From: Paludisphaera rhizosphaerae
GTDB taxonomy: Bacteria > Planctomycetota > Planctomycetia > Isosphaerales > Isosphaeraceae
DNA length: 64,000 nt
Direction of reading: 5' to 3'
NCBI RefSeq assembly: GCF_011065895.1
Contig: NZ_JAALCR010000004.1
Span: 124,001-188,000, forward strand
Of the stretch, positions 6,922 through 15,978 are shown in pieces. The translations under genes were made by a program, and so were the position numbers. Position 1 is the stretch's first letter. The number at the start of each line of letters is the position of its first letter. The notes under the pieces are model-generated. The model was not told the origin of the DNA. It saw only the letters and a list, made by a program, of their open reading frames with translations, and made no database searches.

Positions 6922-8637
6922 TCATCGCGCCGTGGCGTGCGGCCAGGCGACGTCCACGCCCTCGGCCTTGAGACGATTCTGGAACGCCGTGAACCTCTGT
7001 CGGTCGCCCCGGACGGCCCGGGGTGATTCCTTGATCGCCAGGCAATGGGCCACAAGCGAGCCGGCGGCCTCGCCGATCAACCATTCGACGGGATGCAAAC
7101 GGAAGCAGCCATTGGAGATGTGGGTGACGCCCAGGTTCTTGCAGGCGGGCAGAAGATTCTCGACGCGGACTGGCAGGAGAGCCCCGAGGGGGATCTGAAA
7201 CGGCAGCGAGCCGACGTCCACGTAGTTCTTGCCGCCGGTCGCCGGGTGGAGGTCGATCCGATAACTCCCCACGCCGACGGAATCCCAGAACGGCTCGGCG
7301 GAGACGTCGTCCTTCCCCAGCGCCTTGCGACGAGCCTCAAGGCCGATGTGGTTTTCGGTGACAGTGAACTCCGCCTTGATTCGGCGCGACTCGCGAACGT
7401 ACGGAGCCTTGGCGAGCCCGTCGTCGGTCCCTACCATGTCGGGACGGAGCCGGAGGCCCTTCCAACCGACGCCGCCGTCCGGACGGGGGCATTCCGTCTG
7501 AAGCCAGTAGAGCAGGGACAGGCTGAGTTGCTTCGCCCGACGGACGTGGGCCTCGGCCTGTTCGGCCGTCTGCCCATCGGCGACGAGCGGTCCCAGCAGG
7601 TAGTCGTTCTGAGGCCAGTTGACGAGGGTTACGCCGTCGCCGTCGTAGGCGCCGGGACGGAAGATCGACGGATCGAGGATCCTTCGATAGAGCCACAACC
7701 CTTTCCCCTTGCCGGTCGGGTCGAAGCCCTGGGTGATGGGCTTGAGGGTGATCGGCTGCGAATAGGTCAAGCTGAGCAACTTCCCCGCCCAGGGGGGCGA
7801 CAGCTCGGGGACGTAGTTGCGCCAGAAGTCGTACTCCGCGGGACGGTCGATCGTGTGGTCTTCGCCGGGCCTGTGCTCGGTCGGGAAGCAGACGGTGAAC
7901 GCCTGCTGGATGCCCGGAGCGGGTTCGCTGAGGGCGTGGGGCTCGCCGGTCTGGGCCTGCGATTCGGCTCCCACGACGTGTTCGACGCCGGCCATCGGCA
8001 AGAGGTCGCCGAGTTCGGTGGCATCGAGGATGTACGGGGCGGTCAACGCGATCTCGTCCCCGGTTCGCAGATTGCGAACGAAGACGGCTCGAACGCGATC
8101 CCCCTGGACGTCGACCCGGGTCGGCTGGTGCTCCAAAAGCGTGAGGAGCTTCCCTGTGGAAGCGTACGCCGAAAGCATGTCCGTCAGGACAGACAACCCC
8201 ACGCGCGGCTCGTGGCAAAGGCGGGAGACTCCGCCTCCGCCCGGGTTGAGGAACGGATTCTCGAGCGCCTCCACCGTCAGCGGGTAATGGGTCTTGTAAT
8301 ACTGGCGGACGCCTGAACGATAGGCTCGATAGGAGACCGACGAGCCGAACTGCTCGATCCAGGGGTGCTCGTCGGGCGGCACGGCCTGGCTCGTAAGCTG
8401 CCCGCCGATCCAGTCGGTGGGTTCTGTCAAAACCACGCGAAGGCCGGCTTTCAAAGCCGCCAGGGCCGCAGCCACTCCCCCCACTCCACCGCCGACGATG
8501 ACGAGATCAGCGGCGATCTCTCCCCGAGGCGCTGCGAGCCTTGCTAGAGCCTGCCGCTCAGACATGGAAGAACCCAGCAGTGGCAGCAGCGTCAACGCTC
8601 TTCCACCCTGGCGCAGCAATTCACGACGCGTCGTCAT
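6922..8637 (-). CDS. FAD-dependent oxidoreductase with Tat-like signal
   Basis: The 571-residue protein has an N-terminal RR motif and hydrophobic stretch (TTRRELLRQ...LTLLPLLGSS) suggesting Tat export of a folded flavoprotein. It then has an ADP-binding βαβ motif with GGGVGG at about residues 49-54 and the family motif EPTDWIGGQLTSQ. The overall pattern fits the PF12831 group of FAD-dependent oxidoreductases, which are abundant in planctomycetes and often associated with polysaccharide breakdown. The substrate cannot be told from the sequence. It stands alone between the Bax-inhibitor gene and the tRNA. Confidence 0.85.
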   Translation of the reverse strand: MTTRRELLRQGGRALTLLPLLGSSMSERQALARLAAPRGEIAADLVIVGGGVGGVAAALAALKAGLRVVLTEPTDWIGGQLTSQAVPPDEHPWIEQFGSSVSYRAYRSGVRQYYKTHYPLTVEALENPFLNPGGGGVSRLCHEPRVGLSVLTDMLSAYASTGKLLTLLEHQPTRVDVQGDRVRAVFVRNLRTGDEIALTAPYILDATELGDLLPMAGVEHVVGAESQAQTGEPHALSEPAPGIQQAFTVCFPTEHRPGEDHTIDRPAEYDFWRNYVPELSPPWAGKLLSLTYSQPITLKPITQGFDPTGKGKGLWLYRRILDPSIFRPGAYDGDGVTLVNWPQNDYLLGPLVADGQTAEQAEAHVRRAKQLSLSLLYWLQTECPRPDGGVGWKGLRLRPDMVGTDDGLAKAPYVRESRRIKAEFTVTENHIGLEARRKALGKDDVSAEPFWDSVGVGSYRIDLHPATGGKNYVDVGSLPFQIPLGALLPVRVENLLPACKNLGVTHISNGCFRLHPVEWLIGEAAGSLVAHCLAIKESPRAVRGDRQRFTAFQNRLKAEGVDVAWPHATAR

Positions 8638-8712
8638 ACCAAAACCTCTTGGGACAGCCAGATGATCCTGCTACGATAACTTCCCACCGGCCCGATCGCG
8701 ACGGGCCGCCCC

Positions 8713-8794
8713 GCGAGAGTGGCGGAACTGGCAGACGCGCAGGATTTAGGTTCCTGTGCCGCAAGGCGTGAGGGTTCGAGTCCCTCCTCTCGCA
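8713..8794 (+). tRNA. tRNA-Leu (anticodon TAG)
   Basis: The sequence folds as a class II tRNA. The acceptor stem is GCGAGAG/CTCTCGC with discriminator A, and the anticodon stem CAGGA/TCCTG carries the loop TTTAGGT, giving anticodon TAG for CUA codons. There is a variable arm GTGCCGCAAGGCGT, and the T-arm contains GGTTCGAGTCC. No CCA is encoded. It lies at the edge of the mobile-element zone that follows, so it could have served as an integration landmark, but I found no duplicate of its 3' end in the window. Confidence 0.95.
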
Positions 8795-9037
8795 ATCGAC
8801 AGAATCAAAAGGGCTTATGGCGACGACCTCAGGGCCGGTCGATCCGGGGTTCTGCATTTCTTCTGCACTCTCCCGGGCCGGGCTGGTCTGACGTTGGGGG
8901 GCTCCGAAGGCCTCAATCCAAGGTAAAGGCGACGGCTGGCTCTGCCAGCCCCTCCACTCCGGATGGCGGGGCACGTTCGCCCCAGGTAAGGTCTCGGAGG
9001 ACTTCCCTACGAATGGCGATCGTGGGGTTAACGGTTA
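8795..9037. other. Intergenic stretch between tRNA and transposase remnant
   Basis: No convincing gene is seen. The open frame at 8913-9182 on the minus strand is mostly the wrong frame of the decayed IS3-type transposase described next. I see no repeat of the tRNA end and no terminal inverted repeat. Confidence 0.4.
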
Positions 9038-9175
9038 TCAGGATCGCTCGAACTTGTCCGGGAACTTGTAGCCGACCGACGAATGCCGTTGGACTCGGTT
9101 GTAGAAGACCTCGATGTACTCGAAGACGCTCGCCCTCGCCGTGGACCAGTTCCTTCTTGAACGAGGCATCATTCA
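9038..9175 (-). pseudogene. IS3-family transposase C-terminal remnant (frameshifted)
   Basis: Translating the minus strand shows the end of an IS3-type orfB in two frames: NDASFKKELVHGE in one, then VFEYIEVFYNRVQRHSSVGY followed by KFPDKFERS and a stop at 9038 in another. In intact relatives these segments are contiguous near the C-terminus of the DDE transposase, so a frameshift has occurred and everything upstream is missing. The recombinase gene abuts it, its stop lying at 9169 within the remnant's first codons. Confidence 0.78.
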
Positions 9176-11346
9176 CCTCCACTCGGTGATCGCGTTGTCC
9201 GGCCGGGATCGCCTGTTCGCTCCGGCCGACTGATTAACTCGGCCGGCGGCGACCGTCGGCCGCGGGACTCGATCTCGAACGTCCGCAGTCGGCGAAGCCT
9301 GTCGACCTCATCGGCGTCGGCCCACACGATCCACCGTCCATTCTCGCCTCGCAGTTGCCGCGCGTGTAGCCATCCCGACCACCGCCATCGATGGATCACG
9401 ATCGGCTTCACGCCGAGTTCCGCCGCCAGTGCGGGCAGCCACCACTCGCCCGTCCCCGGCGGATCGGTCGAGTCGCGGATTCCGGCCGGGACGCCCGCCC
9501 GTCCGAACCGCGCCAGCAATTGACGCACCTGATGACCTGTGAAACCGTCGCTTCGGGCCGCCCGATATACCTCGCGGTCGAGCGCCTCGGCGATCGCATC
9601 CGCAGTCCATCCCGCTCCGCGCAGTTCCAGGATGCGCCCTCGAAGCCGCTCCAGATCGCCGAGCGACCGATAGGTCCGCAGGCCCTGCCGGATCTCGTGT
9701 CGCGTGGTCGTCCCCCCTCGCCAGTGGATCGCCGCGTCGATCCGCTCCGATTCCCCGTCGCGAGTCAGGTCCACTCGCTCTATCAGGAGCCGAACGATCG
9801 CCCGTCGGTCGCCCCCGGTCGTCGTCGGGCAGTGCCACAGCCCTGGCAGGTCGGCCGCCAACGCCGCGATCCGCCCTCGATCGGACGCGTCGAGTCGTCG
9901 AGGCTGCGCGGCCTGGAATCGGTCGTAGTCCTCCTCCAGCCGTCGCCGCTCGGCCAGCTTCCGCTCCCACTGACGCTCAAGCTCCCGCGCCACCAGCCGG
10001 TTCTCGGGTTCGACCGCGTCGTATTGTCGGCGCGCACGGTCCGCCTCGTACTCGGCCCGCTCCACTCGCTGTTTCCAGATCGCATGCAAACGCTCGCGGT
10101 CCTGCTCGACTCGCTCGGCGGTTCGGAAGCTCAGTTCCAGCGACGCCGGCTCCACGGCCTTGAGCACCAGCGATTCGACCGGCTTGTCCGGGTACGCGGC
10201 GACCAGGCTCTGGCAGCGCGGCCCGCCATACTCGTGGAACTCCCAATCGCAGACGTACCACGGGTTCGCCGAGGCTCGCGCGTTCCTCGCCCCCATCGGG
10301 CGGCCGCATCGACCGCACCGAACGATCCCGTTCAGGAGGGTCGGCGCCCGGCCCGTCGCCTTCTTCGAGCCCGGCCCGCGATCGTTCTCGGCCAGCCGCC
10401 GTCGGTTCGCCTCGTACCGTTCCCACGAGATGTACGCCGGCGCGGCGTCCCGGAGCAGGCAGACCCATTCTTCGGGCGGCGCGTTCCAGCGGCCCGATTT
10501 CGGCTTCCCCGCGATCCGTCGGGCCGGGTCGAAGGGGGAGCGGCCGTAGCAGTAGGCCCCGGCGTACATCGGATGCCGCAGCATCTCGTAGAGGGTGCTG
10601 CGTCGGGGGCGGTGCCACTCCAGCCGTCCCTTGCCCGGGCCCTTGTACACCCGGAGCCCGAGTTGCACGTCGTTGGCCGCGAAGTAGGCGTGCGCCTTCG
10701 TCAGCGAGCCGAGTTCGGCGAACTTGTCGAACACCAGCGACACGACCGCTCGCACCTGCTCGTCCGGGTCCAATGCGATCCCGCCGTCTGGCGATCGCAC
10801 GTATCCGACCGGCACGCAGGTGAACAGCTCGCCCCGCCGAGCCTTGTTCAACTTGCCCTGGTGCATCCGCGTCTTCAGGACGTGGACCTCCGCCTCGCTC
10901 ATCATGCCGCGCAGCCCCAGCAGCATCCGATCGTTGGGGTCGGTGGGATCGTATACGCCGTCGGCGTCGGCGAGCAGCACCTGGAACAGGCCGCACAGCT
11001 CAAGCAGCTGATACCAGTCCTTGCACGACCGCGAGAGCCGGCTCATCTCGCGGCCGAACGCGACGCCGACGTGCCCGAGCGACGCCTCGGCCAGCAGCCG
11101 CTGGAACCCCGGGCGGTTCTCGACGGACGCCCCGCTGAGCCCCTGGTCGTCGTCGATCACCACGACGCGGCCTGCGGCCCAGCCCAGAGAGACCGCCCGT
11201 CGACGCAGTTGGTATTGCAAGTCGGACGATTCGCGGTTGCCGGCGACCTGCTGCGGGGTGGATTGACGGACGTAGACGACGGCGAGTCGGTCGCAGTGCC
11301 GAGGCCGTATCTTGTGGGCGGACGGATGGGCGTCATCGCGAATCAT
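9169..11346 (-). CDS. Large serine recombinase
   Basis: The 725-residue protein has an N-terminal resolvase/invertase domain with the catalytic serine at about residue 29 (YVRQSTPQQ), the downstream DDQGLSG and FGREMSRLSR active-site arginine segments, and a central 'Recombinase' DNA-binding domain. A zinc-ribbon (CGRCGRPM...YVCDW...PRC) follows, then a charged coiled coil and a long C-terminal region with a HTH-like part (TADAIAEALD, and HRWRWSGW). Such enzymes integrate and excise mobile elements by double-strand exchange at short att sites. It overlaps a 60-residue companion gene by 14 bases. It appears intact, but the boundaries of the element that it mobilises are not clear. Confidence 0.9.
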   Translation of the reverse strand: MIRDDAHPSAHKIRPRHCDRLAVVYVRQSTPQQVAGNRESSDLQYQLRRRAVSLGWAAGRVVVIDDDQGLSGASVENRPGFQRLLAEASLGHVGVAFGREMSRLSRSCKDWYQLLELCGLFQVLLADADGVYDPTDPNDRMLLGLRGMMSEAEVHVLKTRMHQGKLNKARRGELFTCVPVGYVRSPDGGIALDPDEQVRAVVSLVFDKFAELGSLTKAHAYFAANDVQLGLRVYKGPGKGRLEWHRPRRSTLYEMLRHPMYAGAYCYGRSPFDPARRIAGKPKSGRWNAPPEEWVCLLRDAAPAYISWERYEANRRRLAENDRGPGSKKATGRAPTLLNGIVRCGRCGRPMGARNARASANPWYVCDWEFHEYGGPRCQSLVAAYPDKPVESLVLKAVEPASLELSFRTAERVEQDRERLHAIWKQRVERAEYEADRARRQYDAVEPENRLVARELERQWERKLAERRRLEEDYDRFQAAQPRRLDASDRGRIAALAADLPGLWHCPTTTGGDRRAIVRLLIERVDLTRDGESERIDAAIHWRGGTTTRHEIRQGLRTYRSLGDLERLRGRILELRGAGWTADAIAEALDREVYRAARSDGFTGHQVRQLLARFGRAGVPAGIRDSTDPPGTGEWWLPALAAELGVKPIVIHRWRWSGWLHARQLRGENGRWIVWADADEVDRLRRLRTFEIESRGRRSPPAELISRPERTGDPGRTTRSPSGGE

Positions 11347-11515
11347 GCGTCCCCTCCGCTTGTGCGTCGGGGTCGGCGAGTCGCTCCGCCAGCATCCGGC
11401 CGAGTCGACGGAGCAACTCTTCCCGGCGGCTCTCCGGCAGGTCCTGCCATCGAGGCCCGGTCGGTCGAGGCGGCTTCAGGCGCGGGGGGGGGACGGAGGC
11501 GATTCGGTCGGGCAT
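11333..11515 (-). CDS. Small protein coupled to the serine recombinase
   Basis: A 60-residue protein starting at the ATG at 11515, preceded by AAGGAG at good spacing. It is proline-rich at the start (VPPPRLKPPRPTG) and then forms a charged helix (RREELLRRLGRMLAERL). The stop lies inside the first codons of the recombinase gene (14-base overlap), so the two are probably translated together. I do not recognise the family. It might be an accessory or directionality factor, but that is only a guess from position and size. The frame continues upstream to 11587 without a better start. Confidence 0.6.
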   Translation of the reverse strand: MPDRIASVPPPRLKPPRPTGPRWQDLPESRREELLRRLGRMLAERLADPDAQAEGTHDSR

Positions 11516-11596
11516 GGTGAAGCTCCTTCGGCGTCGGCGCGATGCTCCAGACAAAAGCGGGCCAGGTCGAGCAAGGCCCAGGGACACGCCACGACC

Positions 11597-12633
11597 TCAG
11601 TTATATCCACTCCGACAACGCTCTCGTCGACGGGCGGTCGTCGCCGGCTCCTTCTTCAGGCAGGCGAAGAGGCTCTCCATCGAGGCGTTGTCCCAGCAGT
11701 CGCCTCAGTGACTCAGGTGGCAGGTGATGCCGCGAACGGCCAGTAGGCGTTGGTAGTGCTCGCTGGCGTACTGGCTGCCCCGATGGAGTGGGCCGTCAGC
11801 CCGCCTCGGGGAGTCTCCGAGCGATCGCCATCTCCAGGGCGTCGACGATGAGCCGGCTGTCGATCCGCTCCAACATCGACCAGCCGACGATCCGCCGCGA
11901 GTGCAGGTCCTCGACCGCCGCCAGGTACAGCTTGCCCGCGCGGGTGGGGATGTAGGTGATGTCGGACGCCGAGGCGCGGTCGACGGCGCCCGGGTCGAAC
12001 CATCGCCCGAGGACGTTCTCCGCCACGGGGCGGTGGTCGTTCGAGTCGGCAGTGCGGCGGAACCTCCTCTTGGCCTTGGCGGCGATCCCGCGTTCCCGCA
12101 TCAGCTTCGCCACGGTGTTCACGCTGCAACGTCCGCTCGCGGCGGCCAATTCGGCGTGGATCCGGGGGCTGCCGTAACGGGCCCTCGTCCGTCGATGTAT
12201 CGCCTCGACCTCGAAGGCCAGGGATTCCCGTCGCCGATGGCCGACGCTCGGCGGGTACCCTCGCCAGTCGTAGAGCACACCGGCAGAGTCGCCCAGGGCC
12301 CGGCACATCAGTCGGACCGGCCAATCCCCACAGTGGAACTCGACGAACGCGAACCTCACGACGACTTCCTGGCGAAGAAGGCCGCCGCTTTTTTAAGACA
12401 TCGCACTCCATACGGAGCCGCTGGTCCTCGGCCCGGAGGCGATGCGGCTCCTCCTCGACGGCCGGGAGGATCCCGCGGCCGGGGAAGGCATGGCCGACCT
12501 TGGCGGCCAAGGCCTGATTCCAGCCGTGGAGCAGGTTCTCGCCGAATTTAAACTCCCGCGCGACCTCGGAGAGGCCGTTGCCCCCCTTCCAAGGTCCGAC
12601 GCACCGCCTCGGCCGTGAACGTCCTTCAACTCC
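11597..12633 (-). pseudogene. IS3-family insertion sequence remnant (orfA and orfB, frameshifted)
   Basis: The minus strand shows an almost full IS3-type transposase in pieces. Decayed orfA includes FTAEAVRRTLEGG, EVAREFKFGENLLHGWNQAL and ECDVLKK. It is joined to orfB at an AAAAAAG run at 12388-12394, the usual programmed -1 frameshift site in this family. OrfB (best frame 11796-12359) carries RLMCRALGDSAGVLYDWR, GSPRIHAEL and SDITYIPTRAGKLYLA of the integrase core. After about 11810 a one-base loss shifts the frame, yet GDCWDNASMESLFACLKKEPA is still legible to about 11640. A frameshift also breaks orfA near 12590. It is therefore inactive. Confidence 0.82.
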
Positions 12634-12815
12634 TGGACAACGCTGCCCTGCTCAAGATAAGCTTGCGCGTTTTTCCGGGCGCTCGCCTTTCGTGGGGAAG
12701 TCCAGCAGGTCGCTCTAAACTGTTTCGCACCCTCGCTGCGTTATGAAGGCCTAATACATACTGCTCTGGTGCCGGCCATATTCGGAACCATGCTCATTAC
12801 GTCGATCGCCGTCAC
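12634..12815. other. Intergenic region after the two-component operon
   Basis: About 180 bases between the decayed IS and the stop of the response regulator. It may include the outer end of the IS, but I cannot define a terminal inverted repeat here. Confidence 0.35.
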
Positions 12816-13496
12816 TCACCGGGGAACGCGTTCGTTCTCCAAGACCCACTGAGCGGCGATACACGCCAACTGGGCTCCATCCACGATATCCAGTTTAGTC
12901 CGAATGCGATCTCGGTACGTCTCAACCGTCTTAACGCTCAGATGCATTCGTTGAGCGATTTCCCCTGTCCTCACACCACGGCCGATGAAACGGAAAACCT
13001 CCAGCTCGCGATCGGTCAGGTCTTCCAGCGGCGATGCGGAACTTGGATGACGGACGCCTACAGAACGGTGGAGCATACGCTGGGTCATTGCCTCACTCAA
13101 CCAGACTTCACCTCGGCGGACTTTGCGGATCGCTTCGACAATGGTATCGGTAGCCTGGTCTTTGTTGACATACCCCAGCGCGCCGGAGCGGAGGGCCCTT
13201 TCAGCGTAGAGGGTCTCAGCATGCATAGACCAAACAACAATCTGAACAAGCGCATTTCTGTCTTTAATCCTCCGGATCAAATCAATTCCATTTCCTGACT
13301 TGAGGGAAATGTCGATTACAGCGACATCCGGACGGCAGGCTGGAAGCACTTGGAGTGCTTCCCCCGTGTCAGCGGCCTCGCCGCATACCGCCATGTCCGC
13401 TTGTCGTCCGATCCGGATAGCCAGGGCCTCTCTAACCGCCGGGTGGTCGTCGACGATTAAGACCCGGGTCGGCCTGCAGTTTTGAGCTTCAGTCAT
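12816..13496 (-). CDS. NarL/FixJ-family response regulator
   Basis: The 226-residue protein has a receiver domain with the acidic pair Asp16-Asp17, phosphoacceptor Asp62 (VAVIDISL), Ser/Thr switch and Lys134-like KDQ. A LuxR-type HTH follows at about 155-215 (LTDRELEVFRFIGRG, then EIAQRMHLSVKTVETYRDRIRTKL). It would bind DNA when phosphorylated. Its start overlaps the end of the histidine-kinase gene by eight bases, so the two form an operon and a cognate pair. Targets are unknown; the neighbours are mobile-element remnants on both sides, and the nearest large locus is the EPS cluster to the right. Confidence 0.93.
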   Translation of the reverse strand: MTEAQNCRPTRVLIVDDHPAVREALAIRIGRQADMAVCGEAADTGEALQVLPACRPDVAVIDISLKSGNGIDLIRRIKDRNALVQIVVWSMHAETLYAERALRSGALGYVNKDQATDTIVEAIRKVRRGEVWLSEAMTQRMLHRSVGVRHPSSASPLEDLTDRELEVFRFIGRGVRTGEIAQRMHLSVKTVETYRDRIRTKLDIVDGAQLACIAAQWVLENERVPR

Positions 13497-15978
13497 CGTG
13501 GTTCCTCGCTAATCGGCAGGTGACGACCGTGCCACCGTGGACGCCTGGCGAGATAGTCAGCCGCGCGGCAAGAATAGCCGCACGATTTTTCATGATTCTT
13601 AGACCCAGGCCTCGTAGGTCTTTCTCTAAGGGGACCAGTCCTCGCCCGTCGTCCTCGACGCGCAGAACCACTCCGTCGCGAGCCTCGAGGACGATTCGGA
13701 TGGTCCTGGGTCGGGCGTGCTTGACCGCATTGTGGACCGCTTCCTGAGCGATGAGGTAAAGATGCGTGGCGACGAGGTTGTCCACAATGGCGACGGGGCT
13801 ATGGCATTCGAAGGTGCATACAAGTTGGTTGTCGCGACAGACGCGCTCGGACAAGTCGGCCAATGCCAACATCAAACCGTCCTGCTCGGCCGGGACTGGG
13901 AGCAGGCCGCGAATGACAACGCGGAGTTGGTTCTGGCAACGCTGCAAGCCCCGGGTCAGACGACCGGCCAACTCGTTTGCGTCCCTGGGAACGGTTTCCA
14001 TGGTGTCTGAGAGTTCGCCCGCCAGGATGCTCAGGGCGGTCAACTCTTGTCCTATCATGTCGTGCAGATCTTGCCCAATACGCCTCTGTTCACGATAGGC
14101 GACCTCCACAACCTCTCGCTCTAAATCCTTACGTAAGCTCGCGTCGCGGATGACGACTGTATATCGCCTCCCATGGCCCATCTCGCTCACGGCTGATTCG
14201 ATGGGGAACGAGGTCCCATTTTTCCGTCGGGCGACCCCCTCCCGGCGAGCCCAGCGTTGCCGGCCCAGGCTGCAGTCCGTGGCATCAGCCGAATGGCCTT
14301 CGGAGAGCTTATCGAAGGGATTCGCCAGCAGGCGCGAGAGGCTTTCGCCGATCAATTCCCCCGGCTCGTAGCCGAACATTCGGTCGGCGGCCGAGTTGAC
14401 CGTCTCGATAATACTCCGTTGATCGATCGTCATGATCGCGTCGGCCTCTGCGTCGAGGATCGCCGTAAGTCGAGCCTCGCGCTGGTTCAATGCCTCCTCG
14501 ATGAGCTTCTGCCGCGTTAGATCTCGGACGATGGTCAGCATGTATTCCCGTTCCCCGATTTCGATTCGATCGCACGAAAGACTGGCATGGCGAATGGCGC
14601 CTGAGCTTTGGAGCACGGACAACTCGATGCCTCGAATGGAGCCGTGCTCACTCAAATGGGTTAGGACGCGTTCATGGTCAAGCGGAGCGACCTGCACGAT
14701 CAGTTCGGAGAGCTTTCGGCCGATGGCCTGATCGGGCGGCAGCCCGAAGAGGGATTCCCAGGCGGGGTTCACTTCGAGGATCAGGCTGTCGTCCAGGCGA
14801 CTGATGATGTGCGCGTCCGGATTATTCCGGAAGGCCGCGATGAACCGCCTCTCGGAGGCGCCTAGGGCGTTCTCGGCTCGACTCGGCCCCGTCTCGCTCT
14901 GGTGGCCGGCAACCTCGGCGCAGCGGCGAACGGACTCGGTTCGGCGACAACCGGCAATGTCAAATACGATAGAATCGACACCGGCAACAAGTTTGCACTC
15001 GTTACGTCTGTTGACAGATTCGGTGTGGACGTAACCAATCTGGTCCTGGCGCTCAGGCAGAGCCTCGAACGATCGGGCTTGGCTCACTAGCCACCCCTCG
15101 ATAGACGCGCTGACCATCTCGAAATCTGAATCGATAATGGCCCCTGATCCATGCCGATCCGAGAGTGCCTCTCTGGTACTCGCGAAACATCGCTGGTAAG
15201 CCTCGTCGTTGAGTCCAGAGCAACCGTCGCGGTTGATGTACGCGGTCAGCACAGACGGGGGGGCGTTGAGCAGCAATTCTAGCTGGCAGTCAACCTGTGC
15301 CGAGTGGTTCAGGGCTTCGGTACGAATGGCGTGTACCGATGACTGATTCCCGCTGGGGCCAGCAGTCGAAACGGTGCTCACTCGAGCCGCAACGGGTTTG
15401 CTATCCTTGGCATTGTTCGACAGGCCCTTCCGGTCAGGGTGCCCATGACGCAACGCGTCGTAGGAATCCTCGACGGCCGCTCGGTCGATCCCGGCCTCTT
15501 CGTCCTGTATGAGTCCGGGAGCGACCACCGCACTCCGTCCCGTCCTGGCTACGGTGTGTAGCCGCCGAAGCCCCTTCACGCCCCAAGCGTGCACGAGCCT
15601 CGGGCGAGAACCTCGAACGCCGGCACCGAGCAATGGCAGCGATGAGAGGTATGATGTCTCCGCTGCTGCGCTGATGATTAGCCCCGACGCACCAAAGAGG
15701 AGGATCTCCCACCAGGTGGCGCCGACAATCGGAACGAGGGAGACCGCAGCGGCGCTCAAGACTGTTGCGAGGATCCCCGAACTCCCGCCGTAGCCGATAG
15801 CGACGAGCGCAACGGCCAGGTTGAACGGCTCGAGTCCAGCCCCCATACCGATGCTTCGAAGAAGCAGATGAATTCCGCATGCTGCCACAGTGGCCGATAC
15901 GGCGGCGATGTATTGAACGAGTCGACCCGGGGTAGGCGCGTGAAGATGAGCCGCCCCATGCGCGGGCGAGGGGGGCAT
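13489..15978 (-). CDS. Membrane PAS sensor histidine kinase (NarX-type HisKA_3)
   Basis: The 829-residue protein starts with three to four membrane segments (residues about 20-105, DUF4118/KdpD-like). A long poorly conserved region of about 200 residues follows, with a candidate degenerate PAS (CQLELLLNAPPSVLTAY). Then come two clear PAS domains (FIAAFRNNPDAHIISRL; RLTAILDAEADAIMTID), a HisKA_3 dimerisation domain with the phospho-histidine near residue 632 (GQDLHDMIGQ), and a HATPase domain (EAVHNAVKHA N-box, VEDDGRG G-box). It should phosphorylate the regulator encoded immediately downstream. The signal is unknown. The gene's GC-poor codons and mobile surroundings hint at acquisition, but this is weak. 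Confidence 0.92.
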   Translation of the reverse strand: MPPSPAHGAAHLHAPTPGRLVQYIAAVSATVAACGIHLLLRSIGMGAGLEPFNLAVALVAIGYGGSSGILATVLSAAAVSLVPIVGATWWEILLFGASGLIISAAAETSYLSSLPLLGAGVRGSRPRLVHAWGVKGLRRLHTVARTGRSAVVAPGLIQDEEAGIDRAAVEDSYDALRHGHPDRKGLSNNAKDSKPVAARVSTVSTAGPSGNQSSVHAIRTEALNHSAQVDCQLELLLNAPPSVLTAYINRDGCSGLNDEAYQRCFASTREALSDRHGSGAIIDSDFEMVSASIEGWLVSQARSFEALPERQDQIGYVHTESVNRRNECKLVAGVDSIVFDIAGCRRTESVRRCAEVAGHQSETGPSRAENALGASERRFIAAFRNNPDAHIISRLDDSLILEVNPAWESLFGLPPDQAIGRKLSELIVQVAPLDHERVLTHLSEHGSIRGIELSVLQSSGAIRHASLSCDRIEIGEREYMLTIVRDLTRQKLIEEALNQREARLTAILDAEADAIMTIDQRSIIETVNSAADRMFGYEPGELIGESLSRLLANPFDKLSEGHSADATDCSLGRQRWARREGVARRKNGTSFPIESAVSEMGHGRRYTVVIRDASLRKDLEREVVEVAYREQRRIGQDLHDMIGQELTALSILAGELSDTMETVPRDANELAGRLTRGLQRCQNQLRVVIRGLLPVPAEQDGLMLALADLSERVCRDNQLVCTFECHSPVAIVDNLVATHLYLIAQEAVHNAVKHARPRTIRIVLEARDGVVLRVEDDGRGLVPLEKDLRGLGLRIMKNRAAILAARLTISPGVHGGTVVTCRLARNHDD

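Noticed and set aside
7045-8316. 423-codon plus-strand frame
   Set aside because: It is antisense to the FAD oxidoreductase, whose Tat-like leader and FAD motif are clear.
9391-11520. 709-codon open frame on the plus strand
   Set aside because: It is antisense to the serine recombinase, is arginine/proline-rich without domains, and results from GC-rich third positions.
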